Source: CALGDE01 sp964655355
GTDB taxonomy: Bacteria; Cyanobacteriota; Cyanobacteriia; CACIAM-69d
Length of the DNA: 64,000 bases
NCBI GenBank assembly: GCA_964655355.1
Contig: CAZZMD010000009.1
Coordinates: 1-64,000, forward strand
Reading direction: 5' to 3'
The translations under genes and the position numbers were made by a program. Below the pieces are notes generated by a model. It was not told the DNA's origin. It was given only the letters and a program-made list of their open reading frames with translations, and made no database searches. Of this stretch, positions 33,398 through 42,004 are shown piece by piece. The first letter of the stretch is position 1. The number at the start of each line of letters is the position of its first letter.

Positions 33398-34057
33398 ATG
33401 TCGACTATTGCGAAGGGGCTACAAGGGCTCCGCAACCGAGTGGTCGCGTTTATCGCGATCGCCCTATCCGTATCCATGATTGCCGTAGCCTGTGGCGGCG
33501 GCGGCGGTGATGCGTCTGACGCCCCCGGCATTTCACCGGAAGCGGTCGCTGACTACATCCACACCGTCATGGCAGCCGACCGTACTGCTTACACCAAGCA
33601 CGTTATCCAACGGACCAAGACTTTGGAAGGTAAGGATAATGCCGATGGCGTTCTCGACATCGAAGCAACGGAAGGTTGGCAACAAACCGACGGTATTCCT
33701 TTGCCCGCGCAAATGTTCCGTTTGGGATCTGAGATTGCCAATGAAATGGGTGACGGTGCTTTCACCTACAACTTGATTTCCCCCTGGTACATCAACGATA
33801 GCCACGAGCCTAAGAACGAGTTCGAGAAGACCGCGATGGACGCCGTGATTGAAACCGGTGAATCCTACAAGGAGTATCAGGAAGTGGGGGGTCAGAAGTT
33901 CCTGTCTGCTCTCTATCCCGACATCGCCGTTGTTGAGTCCTGTGCCACTTGCCACAACACTCACCCCATTCACCTGGAGCGTTATCCCGACAAGGTGTTC
34001 AAGGTGGACGATGTGATGGGCGGTGTCATCATCAACATCCCCTTGGGTGATGCGTAA
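33398..34057 (+). CDS. Tll0287-like (DUF3365) monohaem lipoprotein
   Basis: 219 residues. A signal peptide ends in the lipobox IAVAC (C32), followed by a GGGGG flexible linker, so it is a periplasmic lipoprotein. The body matches the Tll0287-like/DUF3365 family, a PAS-like fold with one c-type haem, as known from Thermosynechococcus Tll0287. The haem motif is C182ATCH with HNTHP after it. A role as a haem-based sensor or electron carrier is possible. Fourth gene of the plus-strand arm. AGAGGAG is about 12 nt before the ATG. Confidence 0.92.
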   Translation: MSTIAKGLQGLRNRVVAFIAIALSVSMIAVACGGGGGDASDAPGISPEAVADYIHTVMAADRTAYTKHVIQRTKTLEGKDNADGVLDIEATEGWQQTDGIPLPAQMFRLGSEIANEMGDGAFTYNLISPWYINDSHEPKNEFEKTAMDAVIETGESYKEYQEVGGQKFLSALYPDIAVVESCATCHNTHPIHLERYPDKVFKVDDVMGGVIINIPLGDA

Positions 34058-34072
34058 GATCGTCGAAAAAAG

Positions 34073-34111
34073 GGGGCAGGGATTACTGAGTTTTTATCAG
34101 TAATCTGCCCC
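34073..34111. terminator. strong hairpin after the Tll0287-like gene
   Basis: Stem GGGGCAG/CTGCCCC and ATTACTGA/TCAGTAAT with a small GG bulge, loop GTTTTTA. T residues follow on the minus-strand reading (TTTTTT), while the plus-strand tail TTCC is weak. It could terminate or attenuate the operon before the next gene. Confidence 0.6.
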
Positions 34112-34231
34112 TTCCTCAGGGAGGCTAGTTCACACTCGCTTCCCTGGGGTTTTATTCAGGTTTCTACCCGTTTAACTGCCCTTTACTGTTAGTTACCGTC
34201 GTCTGACTGTCCCAGATTGGATGCGATCGCC

Positions 34232-34894
34232 ATGTCCCCAAAATCTGCTGCTGTTGCTAGTACCCCTCCAGCGCGATCGCCAAAACGCCCAGCGGCGAAA
34301 GGCGTTCAGCCGAATTTAAAAGTTTTACTGGGCCTAACGTTCCTCACGGCAGCGTTACTGGTCCCCTTCGTGATTAGCCCCATTTACTTGGAAGCCTTGC
34401 GAAACCAAGCCGTTGAGCTGCATGGCTTTATCCGCGGCGAAATCTACAAGCAAGCAACGGGCTATGGGGCGATGCTCTTCGCCCTCATTGAAACGACCTT
34501 AACGGTGCGGAAACGGAGCCGCAGTTGGCCCTTTGCCCTCAAAATACCGGGGTCGATCCAGATTTGGCGGACCGTCCATATTTTCCTCGGTGTCGCCATG
34601 GTCGCCATGGTGGGCGTCCATACCATCGGCTCCACCGGCGCTAACTTTAATGCGGTGTTTCTCTGGGTCTTTTTTGGGGTCACCCTAACGGCACTGGTCG
34701 GCGTAGTCGCAGAAACAGGCGTTCTGGAATCCACCCGCCGCGCCTTCGGTCAACTGCCCTGGGAGAGCAAGCCCCTGACCAAGGGGAGTTTACTGCGCAA
34801 GCTGCGCTCGGTATGGCTGGTTAGCCATATTTTCCTAGTGTGGCTGTTTGGATTTATGCTCCTGGTGCATATTGGCTTCGTCTATTACTACTAA
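34232..34894 (+). CDS. four-helix putative dihaem cytochrome b
   Basis: 220 residues from the ATG at 34232 (an in-frame TTG lies 5 codons upstream). Four hydrophobic helices at about 31-50, 65-92, 115-162 (two) and 193-218. Two helices each carry a His pair spaced H-x13-H: H116/H130 and H199/H213, the arrangement that binds two b haems in cytochrome b and b6. The family is not recognised; it is not b6 itself (too short, other motifs absent). Likely exchanges electrons between quinone and the periplasmic cytochromes encoded next to it. Confidence 0.75.
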   Translation: MSPKSAAVASTPPARSPKRPAAKGVQPNLKVLLGLTFLTAALLVPFVISPIYLEALRNQAVELHGFIRGEIYKQATGYGAMLFALIETTLTVRKRSRSWPFALKIPGSIQIWRTVHIFLGVAMVAMVGVHTIGSTGANFNAVFLWVFFGVTLTALVGVVAETGVLESTRRAFGQLPWESKPLTKGSLLRKLRSVWLVSHIFLVWLFGFMLLVHIGFVYYY

Positions 34895-35036
34895 CGACTC
34901 GTCAGTTTGCCCAAGGTTGGATCGCGATCTGACTATTGAGCCCCCGACCCATCAACAGTTGGGACATTGGCATTAAGCGCAGACATCGGGCGCAGACATT
35001 GAGCACGGGCATTGAGATAGGGAGACGACTTGAATC

Positions 35037-35519
35037 GTGGGTCAAAAAGTTCAAAAGAAAGGATTGATGGCGATCGCCGTCGTGGTGTGTTTTGCGATCG
35101 CCACGGTATTTCTGACCAAGCCCCAGGGCACCGCCGTAGCATCCTCCCCGGTCTCCGGACTACGCACCCTAAAGGCCATGGCGACAGAGACCGTTCCCTA
35201 TGAGGTTGCCCTCGCCGAAACGACCGGGGCAGCGAAACCCATGTTGATTGAGTTTTATGCAGATTGGTGTAGCGTTTGTCAGGCGATCGCCCCAACCATG
35301 CAAACCCTTCACGAACAGTGGGGAAATCAAATCAACTTTGTCATGATTGACATAGACAACCCCCAGTGGCGAGACGTCATTGCCGAATTCCATGCCACGG
35401 GAGTACCCCAGGTGACCCTGCTCCAGCCGAATGGGGAAATCCTAGATTCATTTGTCGGTCGAGTTCCCAAGACGCTTTTGGCGCAACGGTTACAGACACT
35501 GTCATCGGAATCGATCTAA
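35037..35519 (+). CDS. membrane-anchored thioredoxin, HCF164/TxlA-like
   Basis: 160 residues, GTG start (an ATG at 35067 with AAGGA before it is equally plausible). The N-terminal helix (about 12-28) anchors a thioredoxin domain outside the cytoplasm or in the lumen. Active site WC78SVC81, then the cis-Pro region TGVPQVTLL. Plant HCF164 and cyanobacterial TxlA reduce apocytochrome cysteines before haem attachment. Its place beside two System II genes and four cytochromes suggests the same role here. Confidence 0.88.
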   Translation: MGQKVQKKGLMAIAVVVCFAIATVFLTKPQGTAVASSPVSGLRTLKAMATETVPYEVALAETTGAAKPMLIEFYADWCSVCQAIAPTMQTLHEQWGNQINFVMIDIDNPQWRDVIAEFHATGVPQVTLLQPNGEILDSFVGRVPKTLLAQRLQTLSSESI

Positions 35520-35600
35520 CCTTGCTATTAATGAGGGTTGCACCGCAAGGAAGCCCCATCCCCATTACCCCGAACTAGAGAAATTTCTTCTACCGCCACC

Positions 35601-35825
35601 ATGAGACTTGCTCTACTTCAATGGTTTCTGAACCTCCTAGAATTCACCGCCTTGATGGGGGATTTTTACGTATTTGCCACCTCTCCCATGGGACTCTCCA
35701 TTGGAGCCTGCGGCATCAGCTATCAACTTCTATTGTTCAGTGGCTGTGATCCCCTCAGCTCAGCCGTCCTGGCGATCGCCATTGCCCTCTGCGCCCACAC
35801 CGTGACCCAGCGCCCAGAACCTTAA
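35601..35825 (+). CDS. small membrane protein, unknown
   Basis: 74 residues from the ATG at 35601. Two hydrophobic stretches (about 8-50 and 54-66) with three cysteines (ACGISYQ, FSGCDP, ALCAHT). No family recognised, and there is no clear ribosome binding site. It follows the thioredoxin gene by 81 nt. It may be a real last member of the arm or a chance frame. Confidence 0.4.
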   Translation: MRLALLQWFLNLLEFTALMGDFYVFATSPMGLSIGACGISYQLLLFSGCDPLSSAVLAIAIALCAHTVTQRPEP

Positions 35826-36039
35826 ACGCCGTCCCTGCCCATCCCTCAAGTCAGGGTGCATGGGGTAAGCATCGATGGATTATGGGTGGATATGAACGGA
35901 TCTGTAATTAGGCTCGAAGAAATTAGGCTAGAAGACTTCGACATCCCCGCTACAATGACCACTGATTGTCGGAATATCCATTCGGCATATCTATCCGGTA
36001 GATCCATCTAGCCATCCCATTTTTAACGAGGCCCCCCGC

Positions 36040-36780
36040 GTGAGCAGCACCCAAGCCCCCGCCCCCCAATCCCAAGGCAGCAATAACAGTGGCAACAACG
36101 ATAAGGCCATTGTCAAAGACTATTTCAATAGCGCCGGGTTTGATCGCTGGCGGCGTATCTATGGGGAAGGCGACGACATTAATAAGGTGCAGCGGGATAT
36201 TCGCATCGGGCACCAGCGCACCATTGATCTCGTGCTGTACTGGTTCAAGGTCGACCAGAACTTAGAAGGCCGCACCATCTGCGATGCGGGCTGCGGTGTC
36301 GGTTCCCTTAGCCTGCCCCTGGCTGCCCAAGGCGCAACCGTCGACGCTAGCGATATTTCCGAAAAGATGGTCGGCGAAGCGATCGCCCGGGCGAAGGACA
36401 GCGGCATTGGCGACAACCTCAAGCTAGAAGCCAAGGACCTCGAGGCGATCGAGGGCAGCTACGACTCCGTAATTTGTCTGGACGTGCTAATCCACTACCC
36501 CGACGCAGAGATGGAAGCGATGCTGACCCACCTAGCAAGTCGTGCGAAAGAGCAACTGATCCTGAGCTTTGCCCCCAAAAATGGGTTTTATACCTTGCTG
36601 AAGCGCATCGGTGAATTTTTCCCCGGTCCCAGCAAAGCCACCCGCGCATACCTACACCGGGAAAAAGACGTTATCGCCATCCTGCAAAAACTAGGGTGGG
36701 AGCCCAAGCGGAACGAATTCACCGCCACCCAATTCTATTTCTCCCGCCTCATCGAATTCGTGAAGACCGACGCGGCCTAA
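36040..36780 (+). CDS. chlM: magnesium-protoporphyrin IX methyltransferase
   Basis: 246 residues from a GTG at 36040. ChlM uses SAM to methylate the C13 propionate of Mg-protoporphyrin IX in chlorophyll synthesis. SAM motif I is CDAGCGVGSLSLPLA (about 81-95); DYFNSAGFDRWRRIYGEGDDINKVQ near the N-terminus and HREKDVIAILQKLGW are family signatures. The first about 25 residues (Ser/Pro/Gln/Asn-rich) are likely disordered. Confidence 0.97.
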   Translation: MSSTQAPAPQSQGSNNSGNNDKAIVKDYFNSAGFDRWRRIYGEGDDINKVQRDIRIGHQRTIDLVLYWFKVDQNLEGRTICDAGCGVGSLSLPLAAQGATVDASDISEKMVGEAIARAKDSGIGDNLKLEAKDLEAIEGSYDSVICLDVLIHYPDAEMEAMLTHLASRAKEQLILSFAPKNGFYTLLKRIGEFFPGPSKATRAYLHREKDVIAILQKLGWEPKRNEFTATQFYFSRLIEFVKTDAA

Positions 36781-36788
36781 GCTACGCT

Positions 36789-36828
36789 GAAACAAGTTGG
36801 AAAGCCTAGTTTTTCCGCAACTTGTTTC
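36789..36828 (+). terminator. hairpin after chlM
   Basis: Perfect 11-bp arms GAAACAAGTTG/CAACTTGTTTC, with GGAAA/TTTCC pairing inside, directly after the chlM stop. T tract short. Confidence 0.75.
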
Positions 36829-36891
36829 GCCATACCCCGTCATCAAGGGGGACACCCTTCCCTTATCCTTCAACCGTGGAGAAAATTCACT

Positions 36892-37365
36892 ATGCGCCTG
36901 TTGAAGCAAATTGCCGCGGGAGTTTTGGTCACCTGGGGAGCAGTATTTACCCTTGCAGGAGTCGGCGCAATCTTTGGCGAAGATGAAGATAAGGTCAGCG
37001 CCTTTTTTGGCTGCATGATGCTGGGGGCTCCCCCCCTGGTCTGGGGCGCGCTCATTTATCGCAACCTAGACAAACAACCCAAACTCACGGACCAAGCCTC
37101 GACGCCGACCCTCACCTCAACGGACGTACAGGACATCTTCTTTCGGCTCTTGGAGCACAACGGGGGGGAACTCACCCTAATGCGCTTTGCCATGGAAACC
37201 CGATTGCCAGCGGAAGAGGCGCGGGAATTCCTAGACGAGGCCGCAGGGCAATTTAATGCGTCTTTCCGAGTGGGCGATCGCGGCGAAATTTACTATCAAT
37301 TCCCCATCGGCGACGGCATGGCCCGGCGTCCCCTGCCCCGCCGCTCTGACTCTCCTAACACTTAA
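36892..37365 (+). CDS. hypothetical membrane protein with C-terminal winged-helix-like domain
   Basis: 157 residues. Two hydrophobic helices (about 6-28 and 37-55) with an acidic loop, then a cytosolic domain (about 75-140: VQDIFFRLLEHNGGELTLMRFAMETRLPAEEAREFLDEAA) that reads like a helix-turn-helix or winged helix, ending in a basic Pro/Arg tail. Same strand as DUF423, 28-nt gap. No function can be given. Confidence 0.75.
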   Translation: MRLLKQIAAGVLVTWGAVFTLAGVGAIFGEDEDKVSAFFGCMMLGAPPLVWGALIYRNLDKQPKLTDQASTPTLTSTDVQDIFFRLLEHNGGELTLMRFAMETRLPAEEAREFLDEAAGQFNASFRVGDRGEIYYQFPIGDGMARRPLPRRSDSPNT

Positions 37366-37393
37366 GGCATAGCAAGAAGGTACAGAAGGAAGC

Positions 37394-37771
37394 ATGGCAA
37401 AAATTTTTCTAACCCTAGCGGGCATCTTCGGCGCATTAGGCGTCGCCATTGGGGCCTTTGGGGCCCATGCCCTCGAGGGAAAATTAGACGAAAGAGCGAT
37501 CGCCATCTTTGAGACCGGCACCCGCTATCAACTGGTCCACGCCGTCGCGATCGCGATCGTCGCCCTCCTCGCCCTGCAACAGGGGGATGGAGAGACGCCG
37601 GGCGTCCTAACCATCGCCGGCTGGAGTTACTGCGTGGGCATCCTGCTATTTTCCGGCAGCCTGTATGCCCTTGCATTGAGCGGCGTGAAGATTTTAGGGG
37701 CGATCGCCCCCCTAGGCGGCACCGCCTTCATCATCGGCTGGATCGCCCTCGCCCTCAGTCCCTGGCGGTAA
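37394..37771 (+). CDS. DUF423-family membrane protein
   Basis: 125 residues, four hydrophobic helices. Family features are the N-terminal GALGVAIGAFGAHAL and the FETGTRYQLVHAVAIA segment, common to DUF423 proteins in many bacteria. Function unknown. GGAAGC just before the ATG may be the binding site. Located just before ssrA. Confidence 0.92.
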   Translation: MAKIFLTLAGIFGALGVAIGAFGAHALEGKLDERAIAIFETGTRYQLVHAVAIAIVALLALQQGDGETPGVLTIAGWSYCVGILLFSGSLYALALSGVKILGAIAPLGGTAFIIGWIALALSPWR

Positions 37772-37834
37772 TCCTCACCTCATTCCTCACACGCTCCCCA
37801 AAAATTGCGCTAGGATGATGGATACAAATCACAC

Positions 37835-38221
37835 GGGGCTGTAATGGTTTCGACGTGTTGGTGAAAACTACGTTGTGATACAGGTCGAGAGCGAGCTACC
37901 TCTCGAAAATCAATGGCTCAAAACAAAGTAAATGCGAACAACATCGTTCCTTTCGCTCGTAAGGCTGCTGCCGTAGCTTAAAAACACCTCTTACAGGTTC
38001 GAGCACTCGTTGACGGACTCCGTTAAAGTCATCGGGTAACCCTTAACGGATGCGCTGGTTAGAGTTCTTGGATTCGATAACCGGCAAAGCACTTAATCCA
38101 AGAATCCTACTGTTCGGGATAAGGAACAGTTCCCGCCTTGCGGACTAAAAAGGCTAAACCTGTGAATGAGTGGCGTACGAATACCCAGGGCGGACGATGG
38201 GTTCGATTCCCTCCAGCTCCA
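37835..38221 (+). ncRNA. ssrA: transfer-messenger RNA (one-piece)
   Basis: 387 nt. The 5' end GGGGCTGTAATGGTTTCGAC and the 3' end ending GGTTCGATTCCCTCCAGCTCC pair to form the tRNA-like domain. The tag frame starts at the resume codon GCG at 37934 and ends with TAA at 37979-37981, giving ANNIVPFARKAAAVA, a cyanobacterial-type tag. CCA is not encoded. It rescues stalled ribosomes and tags the products for proteolysis. The two halves are in the normal order, so it is not permuted. Confidence 0.97.
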
Positions 38222-38702
38222 TACTTTTAATTTCATACTCTACCTTCGACACGGCTTCAGTCTTGGCCATGTCGGTAATTTCTAGGGCCGATACACCCCG
38301 CCTTAGGCGTCTGCCAACGGCAACAGGATGCCCCATAGAGGGATTGGGGAAAAGATTTGGTATGATATCATCCCAAGATTTCTGCTTGCTCCTAGGCTAA
38401 AGTTCCGATGAACAATAGCTACGATCCATTAGCCTGCTGGGGTAGTATTGCTCTGCTCAGACAATGACCCAGTCAATCACCCAGTAACGACCTAGACAAC
38501 AGCCCAAAATAACGGGATGGATGGCGATCGCCCCTGGCCCATAACGGGATGTGGAGACGATTAATCTCTGGGGACATCCTGAGCCAGCGGTCAACCCCTT
38601 GGAAAAACAGGGTGGTGCCTCCATGGGGCACTTCCCCGACCGGAACGTCTTGGAAGACACCATCTCATCCTTTAAAAGCCCATACAATAAGCAAAATATT
38701 TT
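38222..38702. other. gene-free stretch after ssrA
   Basis: 481 nt. It contains a 10-bp perfect palindrome ATGATATCAT (about 38363-38372) and several imperfect short repeats of ACCCAGT/GACC type (38463-38500). Weak open frames, none convincing. Confidence 0.5.
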
Positions 38703-39158
38703 ATGAGTTCGATGGAGCCCGACTTACCAACCGCAGCCAGGATTAGGCACACCCAGCAGGTTGTGCGGGTTCCAACCCGAGGCAAATCCTTGCACAACAT
38801 CACCGCCTCAATTCGAGAGGTGGTGGAGGCGTCCCAAGTAGAGATGGGATTGTGCTCGCTCTTCGTCTGTCACACCTCGGCAAGCCTGCTGATTCAGGAA
38901 AATGCGGACCCAGACGTGTTGCAGGATTTAGAAACTTTCTTCAGCACATTGGTACCAGAGGGCAGTCATTATCGCCATAATATGGAGGGTCCAGATGACA
39001 TGCCTGCCCATATCCGGTCAGCCCTAACCCATACCTCAGAGCAAATCCCTATCCGTCAAGGTCGCCTGGTCCTCGGGACTTGGCAGGGGGTCTATCTGTG
39101 GGAACATCGGCAGCGAGGACAGGTGCGCAATGTTGTCATCCACATCATGGGGGGCTAA
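38703..39158 (+). CDS. YjbQ/UPF0047-family protein
   Basis: 151 residues. UPF0047 proteins have been proposed as secondary thiamine-phosphate synthases; the true role is unsettled. The conserved histidine-bearing motifs are VCHTSASLLIQENADPDV (about 57-74), HYRHN and GTWQGVYLWEHR (about 121-132). Full length. Followed by a response regulator on the same strand. Confidence 0.93.
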   Translation: MSSMEPDLPTAARIRHTQQVVRVPTRGKSLHNITASIREVVEASQVEMGLCSLFVCHTSASLLIQENADPDVLQDLETFFSTLVPEGSHYRHNMEGPDDMPAHIRSALTHTSEQIPIRQGRLVLGTWQGVYLWEHRQRGQVRNVVIHIMGG

Positions 39159-39219
39159 GGCATGATGAGATTGGGATTTTTGGGTTATAGTGCCGTTGCC
39201 TTTGGGATAGGAGGATGTG

Positions 39220-39582
39220 GTGAGTAAGGTTTTAGTGGTGGATGATAGTCCCACCATGCGCAAGATGATTGCGGCGCTATTGCAGCAACATGGGATGAAG
39301 GTGTCTGTTGCCCAGGATGGTGCTGAGGCCCAAAGCCAGTTTGAAAGTGATCAGCCGGATTTGGTCATTACGGATATTGTGATGCCGAATATGAATGGCT
39401 ATGAGTTGTGTCGATGGGTGAAGTCCGACGATGGGCGTAAGCATATCCCGGTGGTGCTCTGCACGAGCAAGGCAGAGGAGTTTGACCGGTATTGGGGCAT
39501 GAAGCAAGGGGCAGATGCCTATATCGCAAAACCGTTTCAGCCGGATGAGTTGATTGATACGGTCCGCCAATTGTTGAAGTAG
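39220..39582 (+). CDS. single-domain CheY-like response regulator
   Basis: 120 residues from a GTG at 39220; GGAGG is 5 nt upstream (an earlier in-frame GTG at 39217 also possible). A receiver domain only: acidic pair in LVVDDSPTMR, phospho-acceptor Asp in LVITDIVMPNMNG (about 51), conserved Thr/Ser in VVLCTSKAEEFDRYWGMKQGADAYIAKPF. The CTSKxEEFDxYWGxxQGA stretch is typical of cyanobacterial PilH-like regulators of type IV pilus motility. No kinase adjacent. Confidence 0.93.
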   Translation: MSKVLVVDDSPTMRKMIAALLQQHGMKVSVAQDGAEAQSQFESDQPDLVITDIVMPNMNGYELCRWVKSDDGRKHIPVVLCTSKAEEFDRYWGMKQGADAYIAKPFQPDELIDTVRQLLK

Positions 39583-39666
39583 GATGGCGATCGCAAGGCC
39601 AAGCTTTCAAACGGCGCCTTCGACCAGCACAGCAACAAGAAACAGTCACCTAAAAGGGCAAACAGC

Positions 39667-40662
39667 GTGGAACAGATGCGCAAACCAATGCGGGGCAACC
39701 ATCACGGGGGGAGCGGCCTTTGGAAACGGCATGCGGACCGTCCTGGGCGCAGATCGCAATATCTGTTGGGGCTGGTGGCAAGCTGTGGCATTTGGGGCGC
39801 TGGACTGACGGCCGGGGTCGCGCCGGCCGAGGCCCAATCCGTACGTCCCTACACCCCCAATCTGAATCCCCCCTCCCTGCAGCAGGATGGCTTGACATTA
39901 TTTGAAGAAGCGGGGCAACTGGCGCAGATCGGGCGATATGAACTGGCGCTGCCCCGGGCGAGAATCGCAGCCCAGTTGTTGCCGGATGATGTGCGGTTGA
40001 TGCGGCTGCTGGGGGGGTTATATCTCCAGCAAGGGCGACTAGATGAGGCGGTGACCGTCTTAGAGCGGGCGCGGAAAGCCGGGGAAGGGGAAGCAGCGAA
40101 TAATACGGTCCTGTTTGCGTTGGGGTCTGCCTACGGTCAACAGCGGCGCTATGAACTGGCGATCGCCACCCTGAACGAAGCCCTAAAGCAGGAGCCGGAT
40201 GAGGTCACCGGGCGATTTGACCTAGGCAATGCCTATTGGATGTCCGGTCAGCTAACGAATGCTTTAGCGCAATACAATCGCATTTTGTCGAAGGATGCGG
40301 ACTTTTGGCCCGCGGTGAACAATATCGGGCTGGTGTATTACGAGCAAGGGAATATGGAAGGGGCGATCGCCCAGTGGAAACAGGCGTTGGGTTTCCAAGA
40401 GGAAGCCGCCGAACCCGAGCTGGCGATCGCGGTAGCAAACTATCGGCGATACGACTGCGCAGCGGGTCAGAACCGCGCCTCGGCGGTGTGCCGCAACGCT
40501 ATCGCATCCGGGCGAACGGCCATGAACCGAGAGCCCGCCTATTCCACGGTGGAACACCTGGTGCTGAATCTATGGGGCGAGATGCTCATCCAAGACGCCA
40601 AAGTCTTTTTTGATGACCCCCAAGTGCGATCGCTCATCCAGGAAATCAATGGGGTTCAGTAG
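39667..40662 (+). CDS. secreted TPR-repeat protein
   Basis: 331 residues, GTG start with AAGGG 8 nt upstream (an ATG 3 codons on is possible). A basic N-terminus, hydrophobic signal (about 33-55) and APAEAQS cleavage region indicate export. Tetratricopeptide repeats span about 75-245 (for example LFALGSAYGQQRRYELAIATL, NNIGLVYYEQGNMEGAI), then a C-terminal domain with two cysteines (YDCAAG, SAVCRN). Likely a scaffold in the periplasm; partner unknown. 84 nt after the response regulator. Confidence 0.88.
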   Translation: MEQMRKPMRGNHHGGSGLWKRHADRPGRRSQYLLGLVASCGIWGAGLTAGVAPAEAQSVRPYTPNLNPPSLQQDGLTLFEEAGQLAQIGRYELALPRARIAAQLLPDDVRLMRLLGGLYLQQGRLDEAVTVLERARKAGEGEAANNTVLFALGSAYGQQRRYELAIATLNEALKQEPDEVTGRFDLGNAYWMSGQLTNALAQYNRILSKDADFWPAVNNIGLVYYEQGNMEGAIAQWKQALGFQEEAAEPELAIAVANYRRYDCAAGQNRASAVCRNAIASGRTAMNREPAYSTVEHLVLNLWGEMLIQDAKVFFDDPQVRSLIQEINGVQ

Positions 40663-40687
40663 GCTGATTTGTCGCCTGGTTTGCAGC

Positions 40688-41851
40688 CTAATTTGTAACC
40701 TGCTCCGGTGAGGAATTGCCCGATGAACGAAGAATCGAGCGATCGCGACCAGTCGATCTCCCCTGTTCCCACTGAGGCTCCAGATATAGGGTTTGGGATG
40801 GGTATGCAAATTCAATATCACGATATTTAAATGCATCCCAAATCCCAAAATTGATTTGCTGCTGGATATTCATATAAATCCCATAATCCTGATCCAAGAC
40901 GTAGTAAACCGTCTCAAAATCAAGACTTGAAGCGCCATATTGGAAGAAATGGCAGCGATCAAACTCTGTCCCTTCAATGGATTGAATAATCTCTTGAACA
41001 ACCCTCGGAATTTCCATCAACTTCTCGCGGGGCGTATCGTAGGTAACCCCTAATCCAAAGACAACCCGCCGCCGTTTCATCTCCTGATAATTCTGGATGC
41101 GGTTGCTGGTTAAAAACTGGTTCGGAAACACCAAAGTTTCCCCCGACAAACTTTCCAATCGCGTTGTTTTAATCCCAATATGTCGAACCGTTCCCGCGAA
41201 TTCATCGACGATAATAAAATCGCCAATGGAGAACGGATCATCAAACACGATCGCAAAATAGCTGAACAAATCCTGCAGCAATCCTTGGGAGGCCAGAGCA
41301 ACCGCAATCCCCCCAATGCCCAAGCCAGCGATAACCGCAGACAGATCGTACCCCAGGTTCTGGAGCAGAAAAATAATACCAACGCTCCAAAGAACAACCC
41401 TAACCGCTGGCAAAATCAATCTAACTTTGACCTGCCTTTTAGTTCGCTGCTCCTCGCCATAATTCCCTGACGAATAGTAAAGACCCAGGGCATACTCGAC
41501 TAACTGTTGTAGCCCTAAAATACAGCAAACAGCCACCACCCCTGCCCCGATCGCATCCACTATCGTGGCTAGGGTTTGATTGAGTTGAAGACTTTGCAGA
41601 CTGGCATATACCGTTCCGAAATACAGAATCGGGAGCACCGAAACATTCAGAACCCTAACTAGAATATCGTCCCCTCGGAACTGAGTCTTTTGGGCAAAGC
41701 GTCGAATCCGTTTCAACCCAAATCGCTGGAAGAGACGAACGAGGATCAACCCACTGATCAGACTAATAAAAGCAATGAAATAGCTTCGAAGAGGGTTATC
41801 AAAAAACTCAATTTGTAGGGTTTGATTCGCCGTTTGCAGCAACTGATCCAT
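40688..41851 (-). CDS. MscS-family mechanosensitive channel
   Basis: 387 residues from the ATG at 41851. Several N-terminal helices (about 20-150), then the conserved pore helix and beta domain: GIGGIAVALASQGLLQDLFSYFAIV, DDPFSIGDFIIVDEFAGTV, and IGIKTTRLESLSGETLVFPN. The C-terminal cytoplasmic vestibule follows. It gates ion flux on hypo-osmotic shock. The frame is open 22 codons further up, which I do not use. Confidence 0.94.
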   Translation of the reverse strand: MDQLLQTANQTLQIEFFDNPLRSYFIAFISLISGLILVRLFQRFGLKRIRRFAQKTQFRGDDILVRVLNVSVLPILYFGTVYASLQSLQLNQTLATIVDAIGAGVVAVCCILGLQQLVEYALGLYYSSGNYGEEQRTKRQVKVRLILPAVRVVLWSVGIIFLLQNLGYDLSAVIAGLGIGGIAVALASQGLLQDLFSYFAIVFDDPFSIGDFIIVDEFAGTVRHIGIKTTRLESLSGETLVFPNQFLTSNRIQNYQEMKRRRVVFGLGVTYDTPREKLMEIPRVVQEIIQSIEGTEFDRCHFFQYGASSLDFETVYYVLDQDYGIYMNIQQQINFGIWDAFKYRDIEFAYPSQTLYLEPQWEQGRSTGRDRSILRSSGNSSPEQVTN

Positions 41852-41922
41852 AAAAAGTGGGATGGTAAGCGTACGTATAAACACTAATCCTAAACACTGA
41901 TCCCTCGCGGGAACCAACCGTT

Positions 41923-41957
41923 ATTAATGCATCTTCCCTGACATTAATGCATCCTCC
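41923..41957. repeat. direct repeat ATTAATGCATCYTCC
   Basis: Two 15-bp copies (41923-41937, 41943-41957) upstream of the MscS gene, each containing the palindrome ATTAAT and ATGCAT. Confidence 0.85.
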
Positions 41958-42004
41958 TTCAAGGGGACACTGCGGCAATCTGGTCCGCGCCCCAGAACCG
42001 TGCC

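Noticed and set aside
37835..38221. Permuted two-piece tmRNA
   Set aside because: 5' and 3' ends and the tag frame are in the ordinary order.
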